Source: Pedobacter sp. N36a | GTDB lineage: Bacteria; Bacteroidota; Bacteroidia; Sphingobacteriales; Sphingobacteriaceae | Reading direction: 5' to 3' | Length of the DNA: 64,000 bases | Assembly (NCBI RefSeq): GCF_014472395.1 | Contig: NZ_JACSZW010000014.1 | Location: 32,694-96,693, forward strand | Part shown: piece by piece, positions 54,102-63,542 of the stretch | Position numbering within the stretch: the stretch's first letter is position 1 | Layout of the letters: each line of letters opens with the position of its first letter | Program-made: the position numbers and the translations under genes | The notes under the pieces: model-generated | What the model was told of the DNA's origin: nothing | The model's database searches: none | What the model saw: the letters and a program-made list of their open reading frames with translations, nothing else

Positions 54102-55448
54102 ATGCTAAATTTATCTGATCAGAAAAATACGCAGCAGCATATATTAGACCGCTATAGTGCGGTTAAAAACCTAGGAAACCGACCGCATTATAAAATATTG
54201 AACAGGTTGATTTTAGCGATATGCATTATTGGGATCATCGTCCTGTTTCTACCCTGGACACAAAACATTTCCGGATCTGGTGCTGTAACTGCCTTAAAAC
54301 CCAATCAACGACCGCAAACCATCAATACCGTCATCGCCGGAAGGATTGAAAAGTGGTATGTACAAGAAGGGGATTATGTAAAAAAGGGCGACACCATCAT
54401 CTTTCTTTCTGAAGTAAAAGAAGAATATTTTGACCCAAACCTGTTAGAAAACACGAAGGATCAGGTGAATGCCAAGAAAATGGCACTGGAATCTTATCAT
54501 GGAAAAGTAGCTGCACTAAACGCACAGGTGAGCGCATTGGAAGGCGAAAAAAGCCTAAAACATCAGCAGGCAAGGAATAAAATTAAACAGTCTCTTTTGA
54601 AAATAGAGAGCGACAGTATGGATTTTGAAGCGGTCAAAATACAGCTTAAAATTGCCCTTACACAAGCAGAACGTTCCATTCAACTTCAAAAGGAAGGATT
54701 AAAGCCAGTTACCGATGTGGAAGAGAAACGGTTAAAACTACAGGATGTACAGGCAAAAGTAACGACTCAGGAAAACAAACTATTGACTTCCAGAAATGAG
54801 CTGATCAATGCCAGATTAGAGGTAGAGCGCCTTTCCGCAGAATATGCAGAGAAAATATCTAAAGCCAAAGGCGATAAATTTACCACACTCAGCAATCAGG
54901 CCGATGCTTCCGGCCAACTGAGTAAACTGGAAAATCAATATGCAAATTATAGCATCAGAAATGGCATGTATTACATCAAAGCGCCGCAAGATGGGTATGT
55001 AAACCGCGCCCTGCAATCGGGATTGGGCGAGACTGTAAAAGAAGGCGTCCCAATTGTGAGCATCATGCCGGCAAAATATGAGTTTGCGGTAGAAACATTT
55101 GTCAGCCCTATAGACATGATCCTTTTGAAAAAAGGTGAAAAGATCCGCGTATGGTTTGATGGTTGGCCAACGATTGTATTCTCCGGCTGGCCAGATATGT
55201 CTTATGGTACATTTGGTGGAAAAATTGTAGCCATAGAGAATTTTATCAGTCCAAATGGCAAGTACAGGGTATTGATCGCACCAGACCCCGAGGAAGATCA
55301 ATGGCCAAAGCAATTGAGCATGGGCTCAGGTGCAGAAACCATTGCACTGCTGGAAACGGTACCCGTATGGTTTGAAATCTGGAGAACACTGAATGGCTTC
55401 CCTCCCAACTATTATCAATCGGAAAAACCTGCTACAGCTAAAAAGTAA
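54102..55448 (+). CDS. HlyD-family periplasmic adaptor (membrane fusion protein)
   Basis: 448 residues. Cytoplasmic N-terminus, one membrane helix (about 29-50), lipoyl-like half motif (VIAGRIEKWYVQEGDYVKKG), a long coiled coil (about 110-290), the second lipoyl half (YIKAPQDGYVNRALQSG) and a beta-barrel region. It bridges the ABC exporter and the TolC-like channel. It starts 4 bases after the ABC gene. Confidence 0.94.
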   Translation: MLNLSDQKNTQQHILDRYSAVKNLGNRPHYKILNRLILAICIIGIIVLFLPWTQNISGSGAVTALKPNQRPQTINTVIAGRIEKWYVQEGDYVKKGDTIIFLSEVKEEYFDPNLLENTKDQVNAKKMALESYHGKVAALNAQVSALEGEKSLKHQQARNKIKQSLLKIESDSMDFEAVKIQLKIALTQAERSIQLQKEGLKPVTDVEEKRLKLQDVQAKVTTQENKLLTSRNELINARLEVERLSAEYAEKISKAKGDKFTTLSNQADASGQLSKLENQYANYSIRNGMYYIKAPQDGYVNRALQSGLGETVKEGVPIVSIMPAKYEFAVETFVSPIDMILLKKGEKIRVWFDGWPTIVFSGWPDMSYGTFGGKIVAIENFISPNGKYRVLIAPDPEEDQWPKQLSMGSGAETIALLETVPVWFEIWRTLNGFPPNYYQSEKPATAKK

Positions 55449-55452
55449 GCGC

Positions 55453-56847
55453 ATGAAAATCAAAAAATTAATACTGTTCAGCTGTCTTTTCTGCACTTTA
55501 CCCGGCTTTGCACAGGAGCTTAAACCAGAAGTACTGACTTTTCCGGAGTTTCTGGGCTACGTCAAAAAGTACCATCCTGCGGTGAAACAGGCAGACCTCT
55601 TGCTGAGTAAAGCCGAAACTGCCCTGATGATGGCTCGTGGTGGTTTCGACCCGAAACTGGAAGTCGATTTCAGGAATAAACAATTTAAAGGAACCGAGTA
55701 CTATTCTTTGTTTAACAGCAGTTTCAAAGTTCCCACCTGGTATGGTATAGAAGTGAAAGCGGGTTTCGACAGCAATGACGGCAATTACCTGAACCCACAA
55801 AACAGAACGCCAGACAATGGCTTGACTGCCTTAGGCATCACAGTTCCTTTGGCTCAGGGACTATTGATCAACCAGCGAATGGCAGATCTTCGGATTGCTA
55901 AAATCCAGCTCCAGCTAAGTAAATCAGAGCGCCAGTTACAAGCGGTAAATATCCTTTACGATGCTTCTACCGCTTATATCAACTGGAAAAGGACATATGA
56001 TGAGGCCAAGCTCTACCAGGAATACCTGACTTTTGCCGAGAAACGGGCAGAAGGGATAAGAAAACTCATCAAAGCTGGAGATAAAGCTGCTGTTGACAGT
56101 ATCGAGGCGAGAATTGTCATTAAAAACAGGCAATTGAACCTAACAGAGGCCGAACTGAAACTGGCCAAGGCGAAGTTGGAGCTTTCCAATTACTTATGGA
56201 TTGAGAACATTCCGATGGAATTAAAGGAAACCATGATACCGGAAGCGGAGCTGGAAAACGACCTGAAAGTGGCGCTCAATTTCGATGCGCTGGTATCTGC
56301 TAATGACGTTTTAGCCAAGCATCCTAAGCTGATGGCCATGCAGCAGAAAATAGAAATCCTGACGATAGAACAGAAATTGAAGCGCAATATGCTGCTGCCC
56401 AAATTAGATGTGGGTTACAGTTATTTATCTGATCCCTACTATTTTAATGACTTTGAATTGGGCAATTATAAATTTGAATTGAAGTTTAGTGTACCGCTGT
56501 TCCTGAGAAAAGAAAGGGGTGCTTTGAAATTGGCTCAGCTAAAGATCAACGACAGTCAGCTGGACCTTAATCTGGAGCGTTTACAGTTGAAGAACAAAAT
56601 TACTGCACAACAGGCGGAGATCAAATCTATACAGCAGCAAATGGCCATTACCAACTCACTGGTCGGTGATTATGACAAGATGCTGCAATCTGAAGAAAGG
56701 TTGTTTTTAATGGGAGAAAGCTCGGTATTTTTGCTCAATTCCAGGGAAAATAGTCTGGTGAGCACAAAACTGGCTAGAATTGCCCTGCAAAATAAGTTCT
56801 TAGTTTCTAATGTAGACCTGTTTAGAATAAAGGCAAACACTGAATAG
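55453..56847 (+). CDS. TolC-like outer membrane efflux protein
   Basis: 464 residues from the ATG at 55453 (MKIKKLILFS), 4 bases after the adaptor stop; an earlier in-frame Met inside the adaptor gene is unlikely. The signal peptide ends GFAQ. Long alpha-helical segments (KAKLELSNYLW, QQKIEILTIEQKLKRN) and beta strands (KLDVGYSYLSDPYYF, KFELKFSVPLFLRKERG) match the outer membrane efflux family. Last gene of the tetR-ABC-hlyD-tolC operon. Confidence 0.92.
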   Translation: MKIKKLILFSCLFCTLPGFAQELKPEVLTFPEFLGYVKKYHPAVKQADLLLSKAETALMMARGGFDPKLEVDFRNKQFKGTEYYSLFNSSFKVPTWYGIEVKAGFDSNDGNYLNPQNRTPDNGLTALGITVPLAQGLLINQRMADLRIAKIQLQLSKSERQLQAVNILYDASTAYINWKRTYDEAKLYQEYLTFAEKRAEGIRKLIKAGDKAAVDSIEARIVIKNRQLNLTEAELKLAKAKLELSNYLWIENIPMELKETMIPEAELENDLKVALNFDALVSANDVLAKHPKLMAMQQKIEILTIEQKLKRNMLLPKLDVGYSYLSDPYYFNDFELGNYKFELKFSVPLFLRKERGALKLAQLKINDSQLDLNLERLQLKNKITAQQAEIKSIQQQMAITNSLVGDYDKMLQSEERLFLMGESSVFLLNSRENSLVSTKLARIALQNKFLVSNVDLFRIKANTE

Positions 56848-56903
56848 TGACTCATGTGTCATTGCAGCAAGCAATTATAATGGCTAACTCTTTTGAACTT
56901 CCA

Positions 56904-57335
56904 CTAGTAATGCATTTTGATCACCATATTGGTACCCTGCTCCTGTTTAAACTTGGTGTCTTCAAACTTTGGGGCAGACAATTTAGGGATGAAATTCTTG
57001 GAGAAAGCATAACCTTCTTTAGGAATCCCGAGCATATTGGTATTACATTTTCCATCACCATTTTCATCATGATAAAGGGCCACCGCATATTCTCCGGCAG
57101 GCAAATCATTAAAAGTAAAAATCTCTGTTCCTGCTTTCACCTCCCTGACCATGGTTTTATATTCCTTCCCCGGTTTAATAAACGAAGCTTTACTGTTGTA
57201 TAAACTCACCTGAATATTTCCTTCCAGATGATTGATATTGGTGACCGTTATTTTTAAGGGCCCCTTTTGTGCGTAGCCGAATTGAACGGCAAAAAGCAAT
57301 GCGATTGCTATGATATTTTTCATATATGTTTTCAT
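56904..57335 (-). CDS. DUF2141 domain secreted protein
   Basis: 143 residues from the Met at 57335; Met at 57350 or 57323 are alternatives. A signal peptide ends FGYAQ. The body carries the DUF2141 pattern: GNIQVSLYNSKASF, FNDLPAGEYAVALYHDENGD, NMLGIPKEGYAFS. Family function is unknown. Gene stands alone, convergent with the tolC-like gene. Confidence 0.88.
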   Translation of the reverse strand: MKTYMKNIIAIALLFAVQFGYAQKGPLKITVTNINHLEGNIQVSLYNSKASFIKPGKEYKTMVREVKAGTEIFTFNDLPAGEYAVALYHDENGDGKCNTNMLGIPKEGYAFSKNFIPKLSAPKFEDTKFKQEQGTNMVIKMHY

Positions 57336-57402
57336 TTTTAGATCATTCATTTAATTGATATCCTGCTCCATTCTATATTTAGAGGGGCATCCTTTTTGTA
57401 AA

Positions 57403-57418
57403 CAGCAATTTTTTGCTG
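57403..57418 (-). terminator. Small hairpin after epimerase gene
   Basis: Perfect 6-bp stem CAGCAA/TTGCTG with a TTTT loop, 8 bases after the epimerase stop on the minus strand. Too weak to be sure it terminates. Confidence 0.3.
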
Positions 57419-57425
57419 CGATTAG

Positions 57426-58454
57426 CTAAAGCTCATTGAAGAACCGCGCAGACATTTCCTTATCTTTATGTAGTAAAGCATGAAAAGGTTCTGATTTTTT
57501 CAGCAGCTGGCGCTTAATAGAGCCCCTGAATACGGAGGCCATCGTTTTCTTGATCGGCGATACCGATTGATTTAATTTTGCAAAATAATGCTCCAGGGTA
57601 TCCCTTCTGAAATGAAGGAGTTCTTCCAATTCATCACCATCCGCATAATATCCGCAGTGAAAATTCTTCTCCGCAAAAGCGTTTGAGGGAAAATCCAGTT
57701 CCCCTAAACCGAAGGCTTTAAAGGAGCGGGAAAGGAAATCCTGATAACTGATACGGCAAAGGGCTCCTCCACCAAGATTATAAGTTTCCCTAGATAATTC
57801 GCTGCGTTTTGACAGTCCATTTACAAAAGCCCTGGCGGTGTCTTCTGGTGTTAAAATCTCCATAGCCGTAGCCAGAGGCATGTGGAACATGATCCCAGAA
57901 GGTTTGTGATTATTGGTACCCATGATTGCAGCCAGTCTAAAAATACAGAAATCGAGACCGCTGTTACGGATGTGCTGTTCCGATTCTATTTTGGTGACCG
58001 CATAATGATCCTCCGGACTCGGTGATAAAGGATCTGAAGTTCTAATCCAAGGGGTATTTAAACGATCTCCATAAACGGAGATGGAGGAACTGTACATGAA
58101 AAAAGCATCCGGAGAATACTGCTTCAAGGCCTGGATCAGGTATCTGGTCCCATTCACATTTACATGATAAGCCAGTTCTGGTTTTTCATCTGCCAATGGT
58201 GGTATAATCGCCGCCAAATGAATCAAGAAATCCTTTTCCATACAAACTTCTGCCACCTCTTCTGCATTGCTTAGATTGCCATAAACTACCTTTATCTGTT
58301 TTTCATAAGGAGACAATAGTTTAGTCGAGTTTTTTGTCTTTTGATCGAAAACGGTGATCTCATATTTATCAGCTTGCAGAACCAGTTGTCTCAATACTTC
58401 AAAACCTACTGTTCCTGATGCTCCTGTCAATAAAATTTTCTTTTTCACTTTCAT
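57426..58454 (-). CDS. NAD-dependent epimerase/dehydratase (extended SDR)
   Basis: 342 residues. Nucleotide-binding loop TGASGTVGFEV at residues 10-20, acidic residue in VFDQKTK, LAAIIPP, and the catalytic Ser and Tyr-Lys in MYSSSISVYGD and HYAVTKIESEQ. Typical length. Unlike the epimerase at 9335 it is complete. Substrate unknown, and no sugar-nucleotide pathway genes are adjacent. Confidence 0.9.
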   Translation of the reverse strand: MKVKKKILLTGASGTVGFEVLRQLVLQADKYEITVFDQKTKNSTKLLSPYEKQIKVVYGNLSNAEEVAEVCMEKDFLIHLAAIIPPLADEKPELAYHVNVNGTRYLIQALKQYSPDAFFMYSSSISVYGDRLNTPWIRTSDPLSPSPEDHYAVTKIESEQHIRNSGLDFCIFRLAAIMGTNNHKPSGIMFHMPLATAMEILTPEDTARAFVNGLSKRSELSRETYNLGGGALCRISYQDFLSRSFKAFGLGELDFPSNAFAEKNFHCGYYADGDELEELLHFRRDTLEHYFAKLNQSVSPIKKTMASVFRGSIKRQLLKKSEPFHALLHKDKEMSARFFNEL

Positions 58455-58865
58455 AACCGCTAATTAATTTTGTAGACAAGAATTTATTTTTTATTCCTGA
58501 TCATATATTAGTAAGCATTTATTATTCCAAAAAAATTAAAGCAACCGGATAAAAGTGTATTTTTACCTCAGGAAGCTTACATTAATTCACTCATAAACAA
58601 ACAGATAACAAACAGAAATACTGGCTAATAAATAATATGGCCATCATGCAGCAGGCCAAAGATTAAGCTCATTCCAATAATGATCAGCTGATTTACCTTA
58701 TAACAAAAGCAACACTACCTGAAGCCCAACGCATTGCCACTGCTACTCCCTTTCCTTATGAGGCATCTGTTTAGACTATACACTCTGACTCCGTTTAAGC
58801 TTGTATAAGTAAAAAAATAAAGGAATTATATAATCTTCCACAAAACTGGTATATTCGTGGCAATT
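58455..58865. other. Intergenic region, no supportable gene
   Basis: About 411 AT-rich bases. A 35-codon plus-strand open stretch (about 58664-58768) has no start or recognisable feature. TATATTCG at 58850-58857 resembles a -7 box (7 of 8) just before the next gene. Confidence 0.4.
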
Positions 58866-59186
58866 ATGGGTTACGCAAAAGAAAGAGGAAAGCTGGAGAA
58901 GCTATCAGGAAAAATTGTTGGTCTGGATATTTATAATGAGAAAAACTTCGCTATTCTCGTTGACAGCCATGAAAAATACTCACATACCATCAGGATTCTG
59001 AAAAATAAAGAACCTGAATTGTTTATGGATTTATATACCAATGAGCTTCAGCAGATCAAAGAAAGCAGAAAAGCAGTAAAAGAAAGTGAAACAGACGAAG
59101 CTCGTCAGTCGACCTTCATTCTATATAGAGATACACTTGTAGCGGTGATGGAGAAAACCATTAACATTACAAAAGAGACCAATTAA
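58866..59186 (+). CDS. Small protein of unknown function
   Basis: 106 residues from the ATG at 58866; a GTG three codons upstream is possible. No signal peptide. A short beta-like N-terminal part (GKIVGLDIYNEKNFAILVDS) precedes a charged helical C-terminal half. I do not recognise the family. It is followed by a textbook terminator, which supports that it is expressed. Confidence 0.65.
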   Translation: MGYAKERGKLEKLSGKIVGLDIYNEKNFAILVDSHEKYSHTIRILKNKEPELFMDLYTNELQQIKESRKAVKESETDEARQSTFILYRDTLVAVMEKTINITKETN

Positions 59187-59205
59187 TTGGTTTAAAATAC
59201 AGCAA

Positions 59206-59236
59206 AAAGCCTCAGAGAAATCTGAGGCTTTCGTGT
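59206..59236 (+). terminator. Rho-independent terminator
   Basis: Perfect 11-bp stem (59206-59216 with 59221-59231) with a GAAA tetraloop, A-rich before and T-rich after. It ends the small unknown gene and could also act on the minus strand. Confidence 0.88.
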
Positions 59237-59361
59237 TTATAACACCTGATGTTTTTTTCGAAAATGCGGGGTATTTTTCCAGGATAAGCTGGTAAAAAAA
59301 TCTCCTGGGCTTCGACGGGTATTAACGGAAGCTGTTCTTTTTAAAGCTGCGCTTTAAAGTA

Positions 59362-59799
59362 TTATTTTGCTTTCGCTTTTAATACATTCAATTCTTTCTT
59401 TAAAAGTTCAATTTCTGCCTGCTGTTCTTTGATCGCGGCTACCAGTACAGGGATTAGATTTTCTGTCTGCACCTCATTGTATTTTACAACTTTGGAATCA
59501 TTTTTTCCGGCATTATATTGTTTGGACACTTCGGTTACCATTTGCGGAAATTCAGGGAGTACATTACTTACTAAGAAACCGTATTGGCCACCTGTTGGCA
59601 ATTGTAGGTAATTGAACTTTTTGGTATCATAATTAAAAGTAACTGGCTCCAGATTCTTCAGCTGCTGTGTGGCAGTGGAGATCTTATCTACATTTACTTT
59701 CAGTTCTTTTTCATTGATTTTTTGTGCGCTTACGCTCATTGCACTTGCGATTAAAACAAATCCGAAGGCAACAGTTTTCACTAAGATTTTACATTTCAT
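59362..59799 (-). CDS. Secreted protein with S74-like tail-fibre chaperone domain
   Basis: 145 residues from the ATG at 59799 (MKCKILVKTVAFGF). Signal peptide ends SVSAQ. The rest resembles the C-terminal intramolecular chaperone (peptidase S74) module found at the end of Bacteroidota tail-fibre-like secreted proteins: GGQYGFLVSNVLPEFPQMV, VKYNEVQTENLIPVLVAAIK, then a coiled coil EQQAEIELLKKELNVLK. The long fibre part that normally precedes it is missing, and I cannot see the catalytic Ser-Lys pair. It has its own good promoter. Confidence 0.65.
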   Translation of the reverse strand: MKCKILVKTVAFGFVLIASAMSVSAQKINEKELKVNVDKISTATQQLKNLEPVTFNYDTKKFNYLQLPTGGQYGFLVSNVLPEFPQMVTEVSKQYNAGKNDSKVVKYNEVQTENLIPVLVAAIKEQQAEIELLKKELNVLKAKAK

Positions 59800-59866
59800 G
59801 ATATTAAAATTTTGGTAAAACAAGATGTTAATTCTCCAGTCCTACTCCCTCCTTTTTCCATTTGGA

Positions 59867-59896
59867 CAAAAGTAGGATATTTATTCTTCAGACCAA
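59867..59896 (-). promoter_or_regulatory. Promoter of the S74-like gene
   Basis: Minus strand TTG (59894-59896), a spacer of 19 bases and TACTTTTG (59867-59874) match the Bacteroidota consensus exactly. The -33 element lies inside the 3' end of glpK. The leader would be about 60 bases. Confidence 0.7.
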
Positions 59897-61383
59897 TTTC
59901 TTGATCTTTCTACTGCTTTTTTCCAGTAGTGAAGGTAGTTTTTAGCCTGGTCTTTTCCCATCGTTGGCTCAAATTTCTTTTCTATATTCCATTGTTTCTT
60001 GATTTCTTCTACACTGCTCCAGTAACCCACAGCAAGACCTGCCAGATAAGCAGCTCCTAAAGCAGTCGTTTCGAGCGTCTTTGGTCGGACTACATCACTG
60101 CCAAAAATATCTGCCTGAAATTGCATTAAAGCATTGTTTTCGACTGCTCCACCATCTACCCTTAATTCTTTAGATTTCTTTCCGGAGTCGGACTCCATAC
60201 TTTTCAAAAGATCATTTACCTGGAAAGCGATCCCCTCCAAAGCCGCACGGGCGATGTGGGCAGCAGTGGTTCCTCGGGTAATTCCGAATATCGCACCGCG
60301 TGCATATTGATCCCAATAAGGGGCACCTAATCCGGTGAGGGCTGGCACGAAATAAACACCACCATTGTCTTTGACCGAGGCCGATAAAGTTTCACTTTCT
60401 GCAGAGGTCCTGATGATTCCAAGACCATCACGCAGCCATTGAATCGCTGCTCCGCCGACAAAAACACTGCCTTCTAAAGCATAAGTAACTTTACCATTGA
60501 TCTTCCAGCCTACGGTAGTCAGCAAGTTATTTTTTGAGAATACAGGTTTATGACCCGTGTTCATCAGCATAAAACAACCGGTACCATAGGTATTTTTCGT
60601 CATTCCTTCATCTACGCACATCTGACCGAATAATGCAGCCTGCTGATCTCCTGCAATTCCAGCAATAGGAATTTTGGAAGCGAAAAGTGTAGTGACCGTA
60701 TTTCCATATACTTCAGAACTTTGTCTGACTTCTGGCAGCATACTTTCCGGAATCGTCAGCAATTCCAATAGTTCTTTATCCCATTCCATCGTATTGATGT
60801 TGAACATCAAAGTTCTGCTGGCATTGGAAACATCGGTGATGTGCATTGCCCCGCGGGTAAATTTCCAGACCAACCAGCTATCTACGGTACCAAAGCACAA
60901 ATCTCCATGCTCTGCTCTTTCCCTTGCGCCTTTCACATTGTCGAGAATCCATTTCACCTTAGTTCCTGAGAAATAAGCATCAATGACGAGTCCCGTTTTT
61001 TCTTTTATTTTCTCTGTCCAGCCTTTTTCTTTCAGCTCGTCACAGTATTTTGAGGTACGTCTGTCTTGCCAAACGATGGCATTGTATACCGGAATTCCGG
61101 TTTCTCTATCCCAAACAATCGTCGTTTCCCTTTGATTAGTGATACCGATTGCAGCGATATTTAATCCGTTTAAATCAGATTTGGCAATCACTTCAGCTGC
61201 GACAGAAGATTGCGAATACCAGATTTCATTTGCATCATGCTCTACCCAACCTGGTTTCGGAAAGAATTGCTCAAATGGTTTCTGCGCTACGGCAACGACC
61301 TCACCATCATGGTTAAAAATAATGGCACGAGAACTTGTTGTTCCCTGATCGAGGGCTAGAATAAATTTTTGATCTGGCTCCAT
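59881..61383 (-). CDS. glpK: Glycerol kinase
   Basis: 500 residues, standard length. Contains the FGGY-family landmarks: ALDQGTTSSRAIIF near the start, WVEHDANEIW, NQRETTIVWD, GIAGDQQAALFGQ, NTYGTGCFMLMNTG and ALGAAYLAGLAVGYW. It phosphorylates glycerol to glycerol-3-phosphate. It follows glpD by 51 bases on the same strand. No glycerol facilitator (glpF) gene is in the window. Confidence 0.97.
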   Translation of the reverse strand: MEPDQKFILALDQGTTSSRAIIFNHDGEVVAVAQKPFEQFFPKPGWVEHDANEIWYSQSSVAAEVIAKSDLNGLNIAAIGITNQRETTIVWDRETGIPVYNAIVWQDRRTSKYCDELKEKGWTEKIKEKTGLVIDAYFSGTKVKWILDNVKGARERAEHGDLCFGTVDSWLVWKFTRGAMHITDVSNASRTLMFNINTMEWDKELLELLTIPESMLPEVRQSSEVYGNTVTTLFASKIPIAGIAGDQQAALFGQMCVDEGMTKNTYGTGCFMLMNTGHKPVFSKNNLLTTVGWKINGKVTYALEGSVFVGGAAIQWLRDGLGIIRTSAESETLSASVKDNGGVYFVPALTGLGAPYWDQYARGAIFGITRGTTAAHIARAALEGIAFQVNDLLKSMESDSGKKSKELRVDGGAVENNALMQFQADIFGSDVVRPKTLETTALGAAYLAGLAVGYWSSVEEIKKQWNIEKKFEPTMGKDQAKNYLHYWKKAVERSRNWSEE

Positions 61384-61434
61384 TTTATAGGTGTTATTGG
61401 AATTAATAAGTTTAAAATTATCTCTGGTTTTGAT

Positions 61435-62997
61435 TTAAAATATGGTGTAGGTCTTAGCGAGCTTCTTAAAATCCTCCACTTCATTCTCTACCCATGCCTG
61501 ATCGCGGTTCAGCTCTTCAGCAATGATTCTGGCCACTTCAGGTGCTGCTGCAAGGGCTGCTTTTACATCCAGGAACAGCAGTCTAAAACGGCGTCCCAGC
61601 ACATCTTCTACCCTACGCGCATATTCGTTTCTTACGGCCCATACCACCATTGCTTTTGTATAGGGATATGCTGGAACCAGTCTTTCCCCAAGTGAAGGGT
61701 TTTCCTGAATCAGCTTTTGTATTCCTAGAAGATCAGTTCCATAAAAATGAAGCGGATCTGATTGGTCTGGCGATGCCACATACCCATGAATATGAAGCTG
61801 TTCCGTTTTACAAGATTTTGCTGGCAGGTAGCCTTTTTCAATCGCTTTATCTACCGTATCCTGAGCCATTCTTCTAAAAGTAGTCCATTTACCACCGGTA
61901 ATCGTGATCATTGCAGAATCTGACACGATGATCTTATGGCTTCTGGAAATTTCTTTCGTTTTTGAGCCTTCCTGTTTTGGGGCTGCCAATGGACGTAAAC
62001 CTGCAAAAACAGCAAGCACATCTGCACGGCTTGGCTTTTTCCTGAAATATTTTGCTGCTGTAGAAAGGATAAATTCGATTTCCTCATCCAAGGCCTGAGG
62101 CTCCAGTTCCGGATCATCTCTTAAGGTATCCGTAGTTCCTACAATGAGTTTATCATGCCATGGCACAGCAAATAGTACCCTTCCATCGTCAGTTTCAGGA
62201 ATCATCAGCGCATTATCACCTTCCATAAAGGAACGATCTAGCGTTATGTGTACCCCCTGACTCGGGCGTACCAGGTGCGGTGCTTCCGGTCTGTCCATTT
62301 GTAGGATATTGTCTACATATACACCGGTTGCATTGATCACCACTTTTCCAAGAACATCATAAGTATTTCCGGTTTCAATATCTTTCACTTTCACACCGTT
62401 TACTTTCTTAGTGCTGTCTTTTAGCAAACCTTCCACCTTCATGTAGTTGAGTACCGTTGCACCATTTTCTATAGCAGTTTGTGCGATATTTAAAGCAAGC
62501 CTGGTATCGTCAAACTGACCATCATGGTAAACTACTCCACCTTTTAATCCTTCTCTTTTAATAGAAGGCAATGCGGCAATCGTCTTTTCTTTATTGATAT
62601 ATTTTGAGCTACCTAGACTGAGTTTACCTGCTAACAGATCGTAAAACTTCAATCCTATAGTATATTTGATATTGTCGAACCAAGTGTAGTTAGGAATGAC
62701 GAATGATTCATTTTTAGTCAGATGAGGGGCATTTTTCAATAATAAACCTCTTTCGTGACAAGCTTCACGTACCAGGCCAAGATCACCCTGAGCCATATAA
62801 CGCACGCCGCCATGTACTAATTTGGTTGCTTTACTAGAGGTCCCTTTGGCGAAATCTGCCTGCTCCACTAATAACGTTTTATAACCACGGGTAGCCGCAT
62901 CCATTGCAATTCCCAAACCTGTAGCTCCCCCGCCAATGATGACCACGTCCCATTTTTCGCCGGTTGCAAGATTCTGTATCAATTTAAGTCTGTCCAT
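61435..62997 (-). CDS. glpD: Aerobic glycerol-3-phosphate dehydrogenase
   Basis: 520 residues. FAD-binding GGGATGLGIAMDAATRG near residue 22, then ADFAKGTSSKATKLVHGG, FAVPWHDKLIVGTTD and TITGGKWTTFRRMAQD. It oxidises glycerol-3-phosphate to dihydroxyacetone phosphate, feeding electrons to quinones at the inner membrane. First gene of the glpD-glpK pair. Confidence 0.96.
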   Translation of the reverse strand: MDRLKLIQNLATGEKWDVVIIGGGATGLGIAMDAATRGYKTLLVEQADFAKGTSSKATKLVHGGVRYMAQGDLGLVREACHERGLLLKNAPHLTKNESFVIPNYTWFDNIKYTIGLKFYDLLAGKLSLGSSKYINKEKTIAALPSIKREGLKGGVVYHDGQFDDTRLALNIAQTAIENGATVLNYMKVEGLLKDSTKKVNGVKVKDIETGNTYDVLGKVVINATGVYVDNILQMDRPEAPHLVRPSQGVHITLDRSFMEGDNALMIPETDDGRVLFAVPWHDKLIVGTTDTLRDDPELEPQALDEEIEFILSTAAKYFRKKPSRADVLAVFAGLRPLAAPKQEGSKTKEISRSHKIIVSDSAMITITGGKWTTFRRMAQDTVDKAIEKGYLPAKSCKTEQLHIHGYVASPDQSDPLHFYGTDLLGIQKLIQENPSLGERLVPAYPYTKAMVVWAVRNEYARRVEDVLGRRFRLLFLDVKAALAAAPEVARIIAEELNRDQAWVENEVEDFKKLAKTYTIF

Positions 62998-63320
62998 AGT
63001 AGCGCTTTTAACAAAATGAAACTTTCAATTAGTTTCGTTTTCTTTCACAAAATTGTCTTTTTATAGTTTCATATCCAAATTAATATCACGTTATTTTCTG
63101 GCAGAATGCGTTAAATCATCTGTAATTGAACAAAATGCGGGAAAAATTACCTGAGCTTTACATTCTGATCAGCTCTGGGCACGTATAATCTTAACATTGG
63201 TTAAGAAGATAATGAAGAAGCGTGGCAATTTGTTTGCTGTATTGGCTTATTTCCAGTCAATTATTTTTTAACAATTGTGATTTGAGCGCTGATATAGGCT
63301 GGAAAGCAATAATTGATAGT
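62998..63320. other. glpD upstream region
   Basis: About 320 non-coding bases. The first 75 hold repeated GAAACT elements (see 63018-63070); 63080-63320 shows nothing recognisable. Confidence 0.4.
63018..63070. promoter_or_regulatory. Candidate operator upstream of glpD
   Basis: Inverted repeat GAAACT-N7-AGTTTC at 63018-63036 and a further AGTTTC at 63065-63070, with a TTTCGTTTTCTTTC tract between. Such GAAA-rich repeats fit DeoR/GlpR-type repressors. No regulator gene is nearby. Confidence 0.4.
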
Positions 63321-63458
63321 TTAAATCGAATTTTCTACTGCTGTATAATCACCGCTTGCAGTAAATACACGCAGTATTCCGCTCCTATCAGAAACAATTA
63401 GGTTATTTCCTGTAAAAATATTTCGACTGTACCTCAGTACATTACGAAATTTCTTTAA
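63321..63458 (-). pseudogene. Possible gene remnant (about 45 codons)
   Basis: An open minus-strand stretch reading LKKFRNVLRYSRNIFTGNN, then LIVSDRSGILRVFTASGDYT and a stop. The composition looks protein-like, but there is no start codon or recognisable family. It may be the C-terminal scrap of a lost gene. Confidence 0.25.
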
Positions 63459-63508
63459 TTATTATTCACTTTTTTAAGTGCTGAGTATACTGATTAAGGA
63501 AATTTTTC

Positions 63509-63516
63509 TATCTTTG
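63509..63516 (+). promoter_or_regulatory. -7 promoter box of tRNA-Lys
   Basis: TATCTTTG matches TAnnTTTG exactly and lies 26 bases before the tRNA; TATCTTTGCAnTC is common before tRNA genes in this phylum. The -33 element is unclear. Confidence 0.65.
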
Positions 63517-63542
63517 CACTCCCGAAACAAGGGAACATAAAT

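Noticed and set aside
58664..58768. 35-codon open stretch and a GCCACTG sequence resembling part of a cobalamin riboswitch
   Set aside because: No start codon or family match, and the other conserved riboswitch elements are missing; likely chance.
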